Below the pieces are notes generated by a model. That model ran no database searches and was not told where the DNA came from. It was given only the letters and a program-made list of their open reading frames with translations. From Pseudarthrobacter sp. NamE2 (GTDB lineage: Bacteria > Actinomycetota > Actinomycetes > Actinomycetales > Micrococcaceae): a stretch of DNA of 64,000 nt. Location: assembly GCF_005796205.1 (NCBI RefSeq), contig NZ_VAHN01000007.1, positions 124,001-188,000 of the forward strand. Reading direction: 5' to 3'. A program made the position numbers and the translations under genes. The number at the start of each line of letters is the position of its first letter. Within the stretch, counting starts at the first letter, position 1. Positions 19,501 to 28,275 of this stretch are shown one piece after another.

Positions 19501-20082
19501 GACGTAGTCGACGTCGGGGCGGGCCAGCAGGGTGTGGGTGCCTTCGAGGCGGCGGGAGGCCTCGCGCTCGCCCAGTACTGCCTCGCCGAGGAGGTTGACG
19601 TTGAGCTTGATGCCGTCCTTCTTGATCTTGGCGATGGCAGGACCGAGCTTGGCGTCGGTAGCGTCCACAATCAGGTGGCCCACCATCTCGCGGAGGACCT
19701 TGCGGGCGATGGGGATGACAACCTGGGGCATGGCCGGGGCCATGGTGCCGCCGAGCGCGACGGCGCTGCGCATGTACCAGGGCAGGAACGCCGGGACCTT
19801 GGGGGCAAGCTTGGCGAGGTTGCGGGCGGCGACGTTCAGGTCCTCGGGGCGCACCACGCCGTCAACGAAGCCGACCGTGAAGTCCAGGCCGTTGGGGTCC
19901 TTCAGGACGCCGGCCAGCTGCTCGGCGGAGGCGTCAACCGGAACCTTGGCGGCCTCGGTCAGCCAGTGGCGGACCAGGGCGACGGCCTCGCTGGCCAGGG
20001 CCTTCGCCTGGGGCACGTCGACGTCGACAGTCTGCGGCGCAAAGCCGGTGGAGACTGCCGGTTCCATTGCTACGTGGGTCAT
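16564..20082 (-). CDS. putA: Bifunctional proline dehydrogenase / glutamate semialdehyde dehydrogenase
   Basis: The 1172-residue protein oxidises proline to P5C and then P5C to glutamate. The FAD-dependent proline dehydrogenase TIM barrel occupies about residues 90-480 (KVRVVKGANLPMEQVES; YLIRRLEEGASQENF, a conserved PRODH segment). The aldehyde dehydrogenase domain occupies about 530-1000, with Glu in LLAETSGKNAI and catalytic Cys in GHAGQKCSAASLV. The last 170 residues resemble the C-terminal region of long PutAs. There is no N-terminal DNA-binding RHH domain, so regulation must come from elsewhere. The upstream promoter at 20123-20184 matches that of the adjacent permease. Confidence 0.95.
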   Translation of the reverse strand: MTHVAMEPAVSTGFAPQTVDVDVPQAKALASEAVALVRHWLTEAAKVPVDASAEQLAGVLKDPNGLDFTVGFVDGVVRPEDLNVAARNLAKLAPKVPAFLPWYMRSAVALGGTMAPAMPQVVIPIARKVLREMVGHLIVDATDAKLGPAIAKIKKDGIKLNVNLLGEAVLGEREASRRLEGTHTLLARPDVDYVSIKVSSTVAPHSAWAFDEAVEHVVEKLTPLFELANSFAAPGSSTGGKAKFINLDMEEYKDLDMTIAVFTRILDKPEFKNLEAGIVLQAYLPDALSAMIRLQDWAAERRANGGAGIKVRVVKGANLPMEQVESSLHDWPLATWGTKQDSDTSYKSVINYSLHPERVKNIRIGVAGHNLFDIAFAWLLAKQRGVESGIEFEMLLGMAQGQAEAVKKDVGSLLLYTPVVHPSEFDVAIAYLIRRLEEGASQENFMSAVFELDKNEGLFEREKQRFLSSLEALDKSVPLPNRRQDRNMPPVPMPHNGFHNTPDTDPSLPDNREWGRAILKRIPGSTLGNASVAAASITDEATLNKVIETAVEKGKAWGGLSGDERADILHRAGDILEARRADLLEVMASETGKTIDQGDPEVSEAVDFAHYYAESARKLDRVDGATFVPAKLTVVTPPWNFPVAIPAGSTLAALAAGSAVVIKPAKQAARSGAVMVEALWEAGVPKDVLTMVQLGERELGKQLISHPAVDRVILTGGYETAELFRSFRKDLPLLAETSGKNAIIVTPSADLDLAAKDVAYSAFGHAGQKCSAASLVILVGSVAKSKRFHNQLIDAVTSLKVGYPQDPTSQMGPIIEPANGKLLNALTTLGEGENWAVEPKKLDESGKLWSPGVRYGVKRGSYFHLTEFFGPVLGVMTAETLEEAIAIQNQIEYGLTAGLHSLNADELGIWLDGIQAGNLYVNRGITGAIVQRQPFGGWKKSAVGAGTKAGGPNYLAGLGDWLPAEASATAAITHPGVRRILNAAGPALEPAELESVQRALASDAEAWAGEFGTAKDVSGLSAERNVFRYRSLPVTVRLSEGAPLAQLVRTVAAGVLAASELTVSTAVELPAQLRAVLTALDIEVTVESDAGWLASAGRLASTGRLSNGRIRLIGGDASALAEATGGRPDLAVYAHPVTEAGRVELLPFLHEQAVSITAHRFGTPNHLSDALI

Positions 20083-20122
20083 GGTCTTTCCCGTTCTTTC
20101 CTGGGGTGGCGAGGTGGTCTTT

Positions 20123-20184
20123 CCACCAGTATGAGCCTCAGTTCACATAAGATAAAGCGATCTTTTCCAATCAATACAGGTTAG
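20123..20184 (-). promoter_or_regulatory. putA promoter and LysR-type operator
   Basis: Read on the minus strand, 20184-20167 is CTAACCTGTATTGATTGG. Seven bases on is CGCTTTATCTTATG (20159-20146), and 12 bases later CATACTGGTGG (20133-20123). TTTATC and CATACT have a 17-base spacer and serve as -35/-10. All three blocks recur with identical spacing before the permease gene at 21947-22008. This points to shared regulation, probably by the LysR protein at 22028. Confidence 0.65.
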
Positions 20185-20218
20185 AAAAACCAACGATTTT
20201 GATGGGTCCCATTCCCTG

Positions 20219-20406
20219 ACGCTCTCTCGCTTACTGCACCCCTAAACACCACCCTCTCTCACTTACCGCACCCCCTTCCTGAACGCTCTCGCACCTATCC
20301 GGACACGAACGAACCCTCCCCCACAGGAGTGAGAGAGGGTTCGTCGATTTGCTGCAGCAAGTGAGAGAGGGTTCGTCGATTTGCTGCAGCAAGTGAGAGA
20401 GCGTCC
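20219..20406. repeat. Repeat-rich intergenic stretch with GTGAGAGAG units
   Basis: Between putA and the permease gene (20083-20410) lies a cluster of copies of a CTCTCTCaCTT / gTGAGAGAG motif. Two perfect tandem 32-base units (20329-20360 and 20361-20392) each start GTGAGAGAGGGTTCG and end GCTGCAGCAA, and a partial third unit starts at 20393. Degenerate inverted copies lie at about 20220-20232, 20251-20264 and 20283-20292. No gene is seen here. The repeat resembles REP-type intergenic elements. Confidence 0.75.
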
Positions 20407-20410
20407 CGGG

Positions 20411-21874
20411 TCAGCCGAGGGGGCGGTGCATCTCCACGAGTTCCTCGTGCCGCGGGCTGTTGGGGTTCATCAGCGAGTGCTTGCGGCCGTAGAAGAAGTA
20501 GATGGCCAGGCCGATGACCAGCCATACACCGAAGCGCATCCACGTCTCCCAGTGCAGCTGGAACATCAGGAAGGCAGAGGCGAGGACGCCGAATGCGGGA
20601 ACCACCGGCATCAGCGGCAGCCGGAAGGTGCGCGGCGCGTCCGGGCGCTTGTAGCGGAAGATGATCACCGAAATGCAGACGACGACGAACGCGGCCAGGA
20701 TGCCGATGTTGGTGAGGTCCGCGACTTCCTTGATGGGGAAGACGCCGGCGAGGAACGCCGAGCCGATGCCCGCGATCCAGGTGACGCGCTGCGGCGTGCC
20801 GTGGCGGTCAGTCTTGGAGAACCAGCCGGGCAGGAGTCCGTCGCGGCTCATGGCGAACCAGACGCGGGTGACGCCCAGGAGGAAGGTGAGCATCACGGTG
20901 AGGATGGACAGCACCGCAAACACCGAGATGATGGTGGCGATCACGGGCAGGCCCACGCCGGTGAAGGCTGAAGCGAAGCCGGCGGTGGGGTCGATGTCCC
21001 GGTAGTTCTGCATGCCGGTCAGCACCAGGGTGGCCGCAACGTAGAGCAGCATGGCGATGATCAGGGAAAGCACAATCGCCTTCGGCATGTGCTTCTTGCC
21101 GTCGGTGGCCTCTTCGGCGGCGGTGCTCATGGCGTCATACCCGAAGACGGCGAAGAAGACGGTGGCGGCGCCTGCGAGGACAGGGCCGAAGCCGCTGGGC
21201 ATAAACGGGTTGTAGTTGTTGGTGTCGATGTAGAACACGCCCAGGCCGATGATGAAGAGGATCAGCAGGACCTTGATGGCCACGGCCACCAGTTCAAAGC
21301 GGCCGAACGCCTTGGTGCCGCGGGACAGGATCCAGGTGACCAGGAGGCAGACCAGGATGGCAGGAATGTTGACGATGCCGCCCTTGCCTTCATCCGCCGT
21401 CGAGGTCATCCAGGCCGGCATGTTGATGCCGATGCCGGAAAGGAAGGCGTCGAAGTATCCGGAGATGCCGATGGCGACCACGGCCACGATGGCGATGTAT
21501 TCCAGCAGCAGGTCCCAGCCGATGAACCAGCCAATGATTTCGCCCAAGGCCACGTAGCCGTAGGTGTAGGCGGAACCTGCGCGCGGGATCATGCCGGCGA
21601 ATTCGGCGTAGGACAGCGCGGCGGCCGCGGAGGCAAGGCCGGCCACCAGGAACGAAATCAGCACCGCGGGCCCCACTCCGGGCGTGCCTTCGCTTCCCGC
21701 GGCCACCAGCCCCGCAAGGGAGAAGATGCCGACGCCGATAATGCCGCCGACGCCGATGGCCGTCAGCTGCCACAGCCCGAGCGACTTGAAGAGGCCGCTG
21801 TGCTTGTTCTCTTCTTCGATATCGTCGATGGGCTTGCGCCTCATGACCGACTGGCTCATATCTCTACTACTCAT
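20411..21874 (-). CDS. APC-family amino acid permease
   Basis: The 487-residue protein has about 12-13 membrane helices. Helix 1 has the APC signature (TAIGVGGIIGVGIFSLAGL), and FAGMIPRAGSAYTYGYVALG covers helix 3. It resembles the cationic/neutral amino acid transporters of the YfnA type. It carries the same promoter/operator module as putA, so proline or a related amino acid is a reasonable substrate, though this rests on regulation and not on transporter residues. A divergent LysR gene starts 153 bases away. Confidence 0.88.
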   Translation of the reverse strand: MSSRDMSQSVMRRKPIDDIEEENKHSGLFKSLGLWQLTAIGVGGIIGVGIFSLAGLVAAGSEGTPGVGPAVLISFLVAGLASAAAALSYAEFAGMIPRAGSAYTYGYVALGEIIGWFIGWDLLLEYIAIVAVVAIGISGYFDAFLSGIGINMPAWMTSTADEGKGGIVNIPAILVCLLVTWILSRGTKAFGRFELVAVAIKVLLILFIIGLGVFYIDTNNYNPFMPSGFGPVLAGAATVFFAVFGYDAMSTAAEEATDGKKHMPKAIVLSLIIAMLLYVAATLVLTGMQNYRDIDPTAGFASAFTGVGLPVIATIISVFAVLSILTVMLTFLLGVTRVWFAMSRDGLLPGWFSKTDRHGTPQRVTWIAGIGSAFLAGVFPIKEVADLTNIGILAAFVVVCISVIIFRYKRPDAPRTFRLPLMPVVPAFGVLASAFLMFQLHWETWMRFGVWLVIGLAIYFFYGRKHSLMNPNSPRHEELVEMHRPLG

Positions 21875-21946
21875 CAGGAACTCCTGCTTGGGGTGCGACC
21901 CCGCCGCGGCACGCCAATAATTGGCTGTGACGGGGGTAACTCGATC

Positions 21947-22008
21947 CCAACAGTATGCAAGTACCCTTGCATTAGATAAAGTGGCTACTTCTAACCTATA
22001 TTCGTTAG
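21947..22008 (-). promoter_or_regulatory. Permease promoter and LysR-type operator
   Basis: CTAACCTATATTCGTTAG (21991-22008) is an inverted repeat CTAAC-N8-GTTAG. Seven bases away the minus strand reads CACTTTATCTAATG (21983-21970), and 12 bases further CATACTGTTGG (21957-21947). The arrangement and gaps equal those upstream of putA. The dyad also lies 20 bases before the divergent lysR start, so it could serve both directions. Confidence 0.65.
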
Positions 22009-22027
22009 TTTAGGTAAGGATTTCCTC

Positions 22028-22939
22028 ATGCTTGACGTGCGCAGGCTGCGGCTGCTCCGCGAGCTCAGCATCCGCGGGACCCTTGCCGAGGTGGCGGAGG
22101 CACTGCAGTACAGCCCGTCGTCGGTATCCCAGCAGCTGGCCCTCCTCGAAAAGGAGGTTGGCGTGGAGCTGCTCCGGAAGACCGGCCGCCGGGTGCAGCT
22201 GACGCCGCAGGCCGAGGTGCTGGTGGCGCACACAGCACAGCTGCTGCAGACCATGGAACAGGCAGAGGCGGACCTCGCCGCGTCGCTCACCACGGTCACC
22301 GGGACGGTCCGGATCGCGGTGTTCCAGTCCGCGGCGCTGGCGCTGATGCCGGACACCCTCACCAGGATGACCACCAACTACCCCGAGGTCCGGATCGAGA
22401 TGATCCAGCGGGAGCCTGAAACCGCGCTCCACGAAACCTGGGCGCGCGATTTCGACCTGGTGATTGCCGAGCAGTACCCGGGCCATGCCGCGCCCCGCTA
22501 CCCGGAGCTGGACCGCATCAAACTGACCACTGACGCTATCCGGCTTGCCGTTCCCCCGGCGTCCGACGGCGGCACGGCCATCCGCTCCATCGCGGACACC
22601 GCGGAACTCGCTTGGGTCATGGAACCGCGGGGTGCCGCATCGCGCCATTGGGCGGAGCAGGCGTGCCGCAGCGCCGGATTCGAACCTGACGTGCGCTTTG
22701 AAACGGCCGACCTACAGGCCCAGATCCGGCTGATCGAGTCCGGTAACGCCGTCGCGCTGATGCCGGACCTGGTGTGGACCGGCCGCGGCACCACCGCACA
22801 GCTGCTGGAACTGCCGGGCAAGCCGCACCGCACCATCTTCACCTCCGTCCGCCGTTCCAGCGCCAAGCGCCCGGCCATCCTCGCGGCCCGGGAGACGCTC
22901 GCCGCAGCAGCGGAGGCAATTTCCGGCGACGCTGCTTAA
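22028..22939 (+). CDS. LysR-family regulator (candidate regulator of permease and putA)
   Basis: The 303-residue protein has an N-terminal helix-turn-helix (LRLLRELSIRGTLAEVAEAL then SPSSVSQQLALLEKEVGVEL) and an effector-binding domain from about residue 90. It is divergent from the amino acid permease gene, and the dyad at 21991-22008 lies between them. A near-identical dyad precedes putA. I infer that it controls both genes, responding to proline or a related amino acid. The inducer is not visible in the sequence. Confidence 0.9.
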   Translation: MLDVRRLRLLRELSIRGTLAEVAEALQYSPSSVSQQLALLEKEVGVELLRKTGRRVQLTPQAEVLVAHTAQLLQTMEQAEADLAASLTTVTGTVRIAVFQSAALALMPDTLTRMTTNYPEVRIEMIQREPETALHETWARDFDLVIAEQYPGHAAPRYPELDRIKLTTDAIRLAVPPASDGGTAIRSIADTAELAWVMEPRGAASRHWAEQACRSAGFEPDVRFETADLQAQIRLIESGNAVALMPDLVWTGRGTTAQLLELPGKPHRTIFTSVRRSSAKRPAILAARETLAAAAEAISGDAA

Positions 22940-22998
22940 GCCGGGATGTTCCCTGCGTCACTGCGGCAAAAGCACCCCGGCGCTAGACTGGAGCCGTT

Positions 22999-23424
22999 AT
23001 GAATCGAACAATGTTCAAGTCCAAAATCCACCGGGCCACTGTTACGCACGCTGACTTGCACTACGTCGGCTCTGTCACCGTGGACCTGGACCTGCTCGAG
23101 GCCGCGGACATCCTGCCCGGCGAGCTGGTGTCCATTGTGGACGTGACCAACGGCGCCCGGCTGGAGACCTACACGATCGCCGGCGAGCGCGGTTCCGGCG
23201 TGATCGGCATCAATGGCGCCGCCGCCCACCTCATGCAGGAAAACGACATTGTCATCCTGATCACATACGCACAGATGACCACCGAAGAGGCCAAGGCCTA
23301 CGAGCCCAAGGTGGTCCACGTGGACGAGAACAACAAGGTGATCCAGCTGGGGAACGACCCCGCCGAGGGCCTGACGCCCGGACTTCTCCGCCCGCCGCAC
23401 GCCCTCAACAACGCCATAGTCTAG
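22999..23424 (+). CDS. panD: Aspartate 1-decarboxylase precursor
   Basis: The 141-residue protein makes beta-alanine from aspartate for pantothenate and CoA synthesis. The self-cleavage site Gly24-Ser25 (HYVGSVTV), which yields the pyruvoyl cofactor, is intact. Other family features are [17 protein letters not shown] at the N terminus and [13 protein letters not shown] around the active site. The rest of the pan pathway is not adjacent. It is followed by an AEC transporter on the same strand after 52 bases. Confidence 0.96.
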   Translation: MNRTMFKSKIHRATVTHADLHYVGSVTVDLDLLEAADILPGELVSIVDVTNGARLETYTIAGERGSGVIGINGAAAHLMQENDIVILITYAQMTTEEAKAYEPKVVHVDENNKVIQLGNDPAEGLTPGLLRPPHALNNAIV

Positions 23425-23476
23425 CCCGGAGCGTGCGCCCCGGTTCCTTATCCCGCCATGCCCGGCAGGGTGACCC

Positions 23477-24403
23477 GTGCTAGGAGTGCTGGCGGGCTTC
23501 TTCGTGGTGTGGTGCATCATCCTGGTGGGATGGTTCGTGGGCCGGCAAAAGATCCTCGGGGATAACGCCCGGCCGGTCCTGAGCGCACTCACATTCTTCG
23601 TGGCCAGCCCGGCCCTGCTCTTCGAAACGCTGAGCAAGGCCAGCCTCCAGGAAGTCTTTGCGGAACCGCTGCTGGTGGCTGCGGTCTCGGCCGTCGCCAC
23701 CGCGGCCGTCTTCTTTGTCCTCGCTAAATTTTGGCTGAAGCGCTCCCTGCCGGAGTCGCTGATGTCCTCCATGTCCGCGTCGCTGGTCAACTCCGCCAAC
23801 CTTGGTATTCCAATTGCGGTATATGTCCTGGGCGATGCCAGCTACGTGGCACCCCTGCTGATCTTCCAACTCGCCTTCTTCACGCCGCTGTTCCTGATGA
23901 TCCTGGACTCGAGCACCAGTTCGCATCGCACCACTGCCCTGGGCTTCGTCGTGATGATCCTGCGGAACCCGATGATTGTGGGATCCGCGCTGGGACTGAT
24001 CGTGGCCGGCACCGGCTTCCAGGTGCCGGACCTGGTGATGGAGCCCATCCACCTGATCGGCGGCGCCGCGATCCCGGCGATGCTGATCGCGTTCGGCATG
24101 AGTTTGAACGGCACCCGCCCGTTGCAGGCGTCGGAGGGCCGCCGGGTGGACACCCTCCTGGCCAGCGCCTTCAAGCTGGCCGTCCAGCCGGCGCTTGCCT
24201 ACGTCTTTGCCCGCTATGTGCTTGGCATGGAGGGGCACCTGCTGTTCGCCGTCGTCGTGACCTCCGCCCTGCCCACCGCGCAGAACGTCTTCGTGGCAGC
24301 CAGCCGGTATAAAACGGGACTGACGGTGGCGAAAGATACGGTCCTGATTACCACTGTGGTGGCTGTTCCTGCGATGATCGGCGTCGCGCTGCTGCTGACC
24401 TGA
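23477..24403 (+). CDS. AEC (auxin efflux carrier) family transporter
   Basis: The 308-residue membrane protein has about ten helices in the inverted-repeat AEC fold. Visible family segments are SANLGIPIAVYVLGD in helix 4, IPAMLIAFGMSLNG near helix 7, and the ALPTAQNVFVAASRY loop near the end. The start is a GTG at 23477. Bacterial members carry organic acids such as malate or malonate, but the substrate here is not evident. It may be co-transcribed with the oxidase gene 30 bases downstream. Confidence 0.85.
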   Translation: MLGVLAGFFVVWCIILVGWFVGRQKILGDNARPVLSALTFFVASPALLFETLSKASLQEVFAEPLLVAAVSAVATAAVFFVLAKFWLKRSLPESLMSSMSASLVNSANLGIPIAVYVLGDASYVAPLLIFQLAFFTPLFLMILDSSTSSHRTTALGFVVMILRNPMIVGSALGLIVAGTGFQVPDLVMEPIHLIGGAAIPAMLIAFGMSLNGTRPLQASEGRRVDTLLASAFKLAVQPALAYVFARYVLGMEGHLLFAVVVTSALPTAQNVFVAASRYKTGLTVAKDTVLITTVVAVPAMIGVALLLT

Positions 24404-24433
24404 CCCCTGACCTCACGCAAGCCTGGAGGCCTG

Positions 24434-25558
24434 ATGAACACTGTTCCCGATACCGTGGTGATCGGCGGCGGCGCCATGGGTTCGGCCGCTGCCTGGGCGC
24501 TGTCCCGCCGAGGCCGACAAGTGACGCTGGTGGAGCAATTCGGTCCGGGGCACAAGATCGGCGCCTCGCACGGCAGCACCCGAAACCTTAATCCCGGCTA
24601 CCAGCGGCCGGAGTACGTGGCCATGCTCGCCGAGAGCTTCACGCTGTGGGAGGAACTGGAGCAGGAGGGCGGCGAGCAACTGCTGACGCGGACCGGCATT
24701 GTCACCCACGGGCCGGACCCGCAGCTTCCCGAAATCGCCGCCGTGCTGACGCAGGCCGGCCTCCGCGCTGAGCTCCTGCACCCGGACGAAGCGGGCGAAC
24801 GCTGGCGCGGCATCCGCTTTGACCAACAGGTCCTGCACATGCCCGACGGCGGCCAGCTCAACCCTGAGGCAGCGCTCCCCGCCTTCCGGCGCCTTGCCGC
24901 AGCCCGGGGCGCGGACATCCGGCACAACACCAAGGTGGTGGACTTCCAGGTGACGGACGACAGCGTCCGGCTGGTTTTGGAGTCGGCGGCGGGAACGGAG
25001 ACTGTCACCGCTGCCCAGGTTGTGGTCACTGCGGGCGGCTGGACGGAGAAGCTGCTCGGCGCCGCTGGCGGGTTCCGGCTCCCGAAGCTCACCGTGACAC
25101 AGGAGCAGCCGCTGCATTTCCGGATGGCGGACGAGGGTGCTGTCTGGCCCGGCTTCAACCACTACCCCGGCTCGGGACCGGAATACCAGGGCTGGTACTC
25201 CCCCGTTTACGGCATGCACACCCCTGGCGAAGGGATCAAGGCCGGCTGGCACGGGGTGGGACCCGTGGTGGACCCGGACCGGCGGTCCTTCCTGCCGGAG
25301 CCGCAACAGCTCGCCGCGCTGCAGGACTATGCCCGGACCTGGCTGCCCGGCGTGGACGCGGACTCCTTCGTAGCCATCAGCTGCACCTACACCACCACGC
25401 CGGACGAGGACTTCATCCTGGACCGGATCGGGCCCGTGGTGATCGGGGCAGGCTTCTCCGGGCACGGGTTCAAGTTCACGCCCGTCATCGGCCGCATCCT
25501 TGCGGACCTCGCCACCGGAACGCGACCCGCGCCGGAGATCTTCCGCGCATCTCGATAG
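24434..25558 (+). CDS. N-methyl-L-tryptophan oxidase / monomeric sarcosine oxidase-like flavoenzyme
   Basis: The 374-residue DAO-family protein has an N-terminal dinucleotide fold (VVIGGGAMGSAAAWALSRRG). SHGSTRN contacts the flavin. The motif CTYTTTPDEDFILDR carries the Cys that attaches FAD covalently in sarcosine and N-methyltryptophan oxidases. It oxidatively demethylates an N-methyl amino acid, releasing formaldehyde and hydrogen peroxide. The exact substrate is not resolved. It follows an AEC transporter gene by 30 bases, which may supply its substrate. Confidence 0.85.
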   Translation: MNTVPDTVVIGGGAMGSAAAWALSRRGRQVTLVEQFGPGHKIGASHGSTRNLNPGYQRPEYVAMLAESFTLWEELEQEGGEQLLTRTGIVTHGPDPQLPEIAAVLTQAGLRAELLHPDEAGERWRGIRFDQQVLHMPDGGQLNPEAALPAFRRLAAARGADIRHNTKVVDFQVTDDSVRLVLESAAGTETVTAAQVVVTAGGWTEKLLGAAGGFRLPKLTVTQEQPLHFRMADEGAVWPGFNHYPGSGPEYQGWYSPVYGMHTPGEGIKAGWHGVGPVVDPDRRSFLPEPQQLAALQDYARTWLPGVDADSFVAISCTYTTTPDEDFILDRIGPVVIGAGFSGHGFKFTPVIGRILADLATGTRPAPEIFRASR

Positions 25559-25595
25559 CCACCGGGACCCACAGCCCCCACCAGGCAGGCCAGTG

Positions 25596-27083
25596 TCAGC
25601 GGGGAGTCTCCTCCGCCTCGGTGAGGGCCGGCTCCCCGGCCGCGCCGCCGTCGTCGTCCGTTCCATAGTCAGCGTTGGCACCCGCCCTGACGGCCGGCAT
25701 GGCCAGTACGGCAGCGACGGTGAGCAGACCCGCCACCAGCGCGGCCAGGAATACCGCTCCGGAAGCGGCCACCACGGCAGGACCATGGCTGTCGCCGCCC
25801 GGCGCGCCTGCGTAGATGGCGTTGGCTACCGCACCGAAGACGGCTACGCCCAGGGCGCTGCCGATGGAGCGGGCGAACATGTTGGTGCTGGTGACCACGC
25901 CGCGTTCGTGCCAGGGGACGCTGGACTGGGCGGAGATCAGAGTGGGCGTCGCCACCAGGCCCAGGCCGAGTCCGACGACGAAACAACCGAGGGCGACCAG
26001 CAGCACGTTGGGTGCCGCCGACGTGAGCGCCAGGATAAGGAGTCCCGCAACGGTGACGATAATTCCGATGAGGGCTGTGGCCTTGAACCCAATGCGCAGG
26101 TAGAAACGGCCGGCCTGCGAGGCGCTGATGGGCCAGCCGAGGGTGAGTGCCGCCAGGGCCAGCCCGGCCACCAGGGGCGACGTTGCCAGCGCGCCTTCCA
26201 GGAAGGTGGGCACGTAGGACGTCAGGCCGATCATCACCGCACCAACGCCGAAGGACACCAGCGCGGTGGTGCCCAGGAGCCGCCGGGAAATGACCCAGGC
26301 CGGCAGGATGGGCTCCGCGGCCCGCCGCTCCACCAGCAGGAACAGGACCAGGAGCACGGTGCCCACCGCGAAGATGGCGACGCTGATTGCCGAGTTCCAC
26401 GCCCAGGCCTGGCCGCCCTGCAGGGCTCCTAGGATCAGCAGACCAAGGGACACCGCCAGCAGGCCGGCGCCGGCGTAGTCCACGCGGTGCTTGGCCCGGT
26501 CCACGTTCTCGTGCAGGGTCCGGACCAGCATCCACCCGGCCAGCAGGCATAGCGGGATGTTGACCAGGAAGATGCCGCGCCAGAAACCAAGCGAGGCAAA
26601 GATGCCGCCCAGGCTGGGACCCACAACGGAGGAGGCCGCCCACACGCTGGCGAGGTAGCCCTGGACCTTGGCGCGTTCCTCAAGGGAGTAGATGTCGCCG
26701 GCGATGGTGATGGAGACCGGCAGCACGGCGCCGGCGCCGAGGCCCTGCAGGGCGCGGAACGCGATCAGGGCCGGCATGCTCCAGGCGATGCCGCAGAGGA
26801 CGGACCCGAGCAGGAACAGCCCGATACCGGCCAGGATGATGGGTTTGCGGCCCAGCATGTCGGAGAGCTTGCCGTAGATGGGGACCGAGACGGCCTGGGC
26901 CAGCAGGTACGCGGAGAAGAGCCAGGGGAAGGACTCGAAGCCGCCGACGTCGCGGACGATGGACGGGACTGCGGTGGCCACGATGGTGGAGTCGATGGCC
27001 ACCAGTCCGGTGGCCAGCATCAGGGCGATGAGGATGGGTCCGCGGTCCGAGCGGAACCCCACGCCTTCAGTCTTGGCTGCCAC
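25596..27083 (-). CDS. MDR-type MFS transporter (DHA2, EmrB/QacA-like)
   Basis: The 495-residue protein has about 14 helices. Visible motifs are LDSTIV-like VAIDSTIVATAVPSIVRDVG in helix 1, GKLSDMLGRKPIILAG in loop 2-3 (motif A), and RALQGLGAGAVLPVSITIAG in helix 4. These features place it in the DHA2 drug:H+ antiporter group. The C-terminal tail is acidic and cytoplasmic. It is transcribed in tandem with the LLM flavoenzyme gene, whose stop lies only eight bases upstream. Its substrate is unknown. Confidence 0.88.
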   Translation of the reverse strand: MAAKTEGVGFRSDRGPILIALMLATGLVAIDSTIVATAVPSIVRDVGGFESFPWLFSAYLLAQAVSVPIYGKLSDMLGRKPIILAGIGLFLLGSVLCGIAWSMPALIAFRALQGLGAGAVLPVSITIAGDIYSLEERAKVQGYLASVWAASSVVGPSLGGIFASLGFWRGIFLVNIPLCLLAGWMLVRTLHENVDRAKHRVDYAGAGLLAVSLGLLILGALQGGQAWAWNSAISVAIFAVGTVLLVLFLLVERRAAEPILPAWVISRRLLGTTALVSFGVGAVMIGLTSYVPTFLEGALATSPLVAGLALAALTLGWPISASQAGRFYLRIGFKATALIGIIVTVAGLLILALTSAAPNVLLVALGCFVVGLGLGLVATPTLISAQSSVPWHERGVVTSTNMFARSIGSALGVAVFGAVANAIYAGAPGGDSHGPAVVAASGAVFLAALVAGLLTVAAVLAMPAVRAGANADYGTDDDGGAAGEPALTEAEETPR

Positions 27084-27091
27084 GGAGTGCC

Positions 27092-28084
27092 TTAGATCCG
27101 GACCAGGTTGGCGGCTTCGGCGAGCAGCTCGACGGACCGCAGCCGCTCACCGGTGCCGGTGCTCTGGTGGGCGACGATGAGTTCGTCGGCGTCGGCGTGC
27201 TTGCCGAAGTCGTCCAGGTAATCGATCACCACGTCCGGGGTGCCCACGGCGGAGTACGTCATCATCTGCGAGACGTGCTGGCCCTGCGGCGAGTCGAGGA
27301 TCATGTCCGCCTCGTCGTCGGTGAATTCCCGGGTGCCGCCGCCGAAGAACAGGGACACGCGGGCGCGCTTGGTGGCCTGCAGCATGGCCTGCGCCTCGGA
27401 AGCGGAATCGGCAGCGATCACGTTCACGCCGGCGATGACGTAGGGCGCGTCCAGCTGGGCGGACGGCTTGAACTCGCGGCGGTAGAGGGCGACGGCGTCC
27501 TGCAGCGCGTTCGGCGCGAAGTGCGAGGCGAAGGCGTACGGCAGGCCCAGCTGGGCGGCAAGGCGGGCGCCGAACAGGGACGAGCCCAGGATGTAGAGCG
27601 GGACGTTGGTGCCCTTGCCGGGGGTGGCTTCCACGCCCTGGATACGGGTGGGACCGGTGAGGTAGCCCTGCAGTTCCAGGACGTCCTGCGGGAAGCTGTC
27701 CGCGGACATCGGGTCTCGGCGGAGGGCGCGCATGGTGTTCTGGTCGCTGCCCGGTGCGCGGCCCAAACCGAGGTCGATCCGGCCGGGGTGCAGGGTTTCC
27801 AGGGTGCCGAACTGCTCGGCGATGGTCAGCGGCGAGTGGTTGGGCAGCATGATGCCGCCGGCGCCCAGCCGGATGCTTTCGGTGTGCGCCGCAACGTGGG
27901 CGATCAGCACGCTCGTTGCGGACGAGGCGATGGAGGACATGTTGTGGTGCTCGGCGTACCAGACGCGCCGGTAGCCCAGCTTTTCCGCGCTCTGCGCCAT
28001 GGCCACGCTGCCTGCGAAGCTCTCCGCCGCCGTCTGGCCTTTGCCGATGGTTGCCAGGTCAAGGATGGAGAGCGGGAGAGTCAC
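27092..28084 (-). CDS. LLM-class flavin-dependent oxidoreductase
   Basis: The 330-residue luciferase-like TIM barrel is of the short MsnO8/YceB type: [14 protein letters not shown] near the N terminus, [20 protein letters not shown] around the flavin site, and [23 protein letters not shown] choose the GTG at 28084 (protein begins with [14 protein letters not shown]), because this is where family proteins start. The longer upstream frame is Pro/Arg-rich and has no family match. The substrate is unknown. It probably forms an operon with the MFS gene downstream. Confidence 0.87.
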   Translation of the reverse strand: MTLPLSILDLATIGKGQTAAESFAGSVAMAQSAEKLGYRRVWYAEHHNMSSIASSATSVLIAHVAAHTESIRLGAGGIMLPNHSPLTIAEQFGTLETLHPGRIDLGLGRAPGSDQNTMRALRRDPMSADSFPQDVLELQGYLTGPTRIQGVEATPGKGTNVPLYILGSSLFGARLAAQLGLPYAFASHFAPNALQDAVALYRREFKPSAQLDAPYVIAGVNVIAADSASEAQAMLQATKRARVSLFFGGGTREFTDDEADMILDSPQGQHVSQMMTYSAVGTPDVVIDYLDDFGKHADADELIVAHQSTGTGERLRSVELLAEAANLVRI

Positions 28085-28275
28085 GTCGAGTGCCGGCCTT
28101 TCAAAAAATTTCGTAGTAGGGCCCGCTCGCGGCGGGCACTTAGGACATAACGACGGCGGGGCCCGGCTTATTTCTGTGATCTGCGGAACGCCGGACAGGA
28201 CGAAGCGCAAGGCGAACCAGCTAAGCCTGCGCGTTCATCACGGCGCTCAGATGTCTCATGTCGGATGCCACAGAA

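Noticed and set aside
17161..20184. A 1007-codon open frame opposite putA
   Set aside because: It is composed of repetitive Gly/His/Val residues from the high-GC antisense of putA. It shows no family features and overlaps the whole real gene.
20215..20406. Possible CRISPR array in the tandem GTGAGAGAG repeats
   Set aside because: The copies are directly adjacent with no unique spacers, and no cas genes are present in the window.
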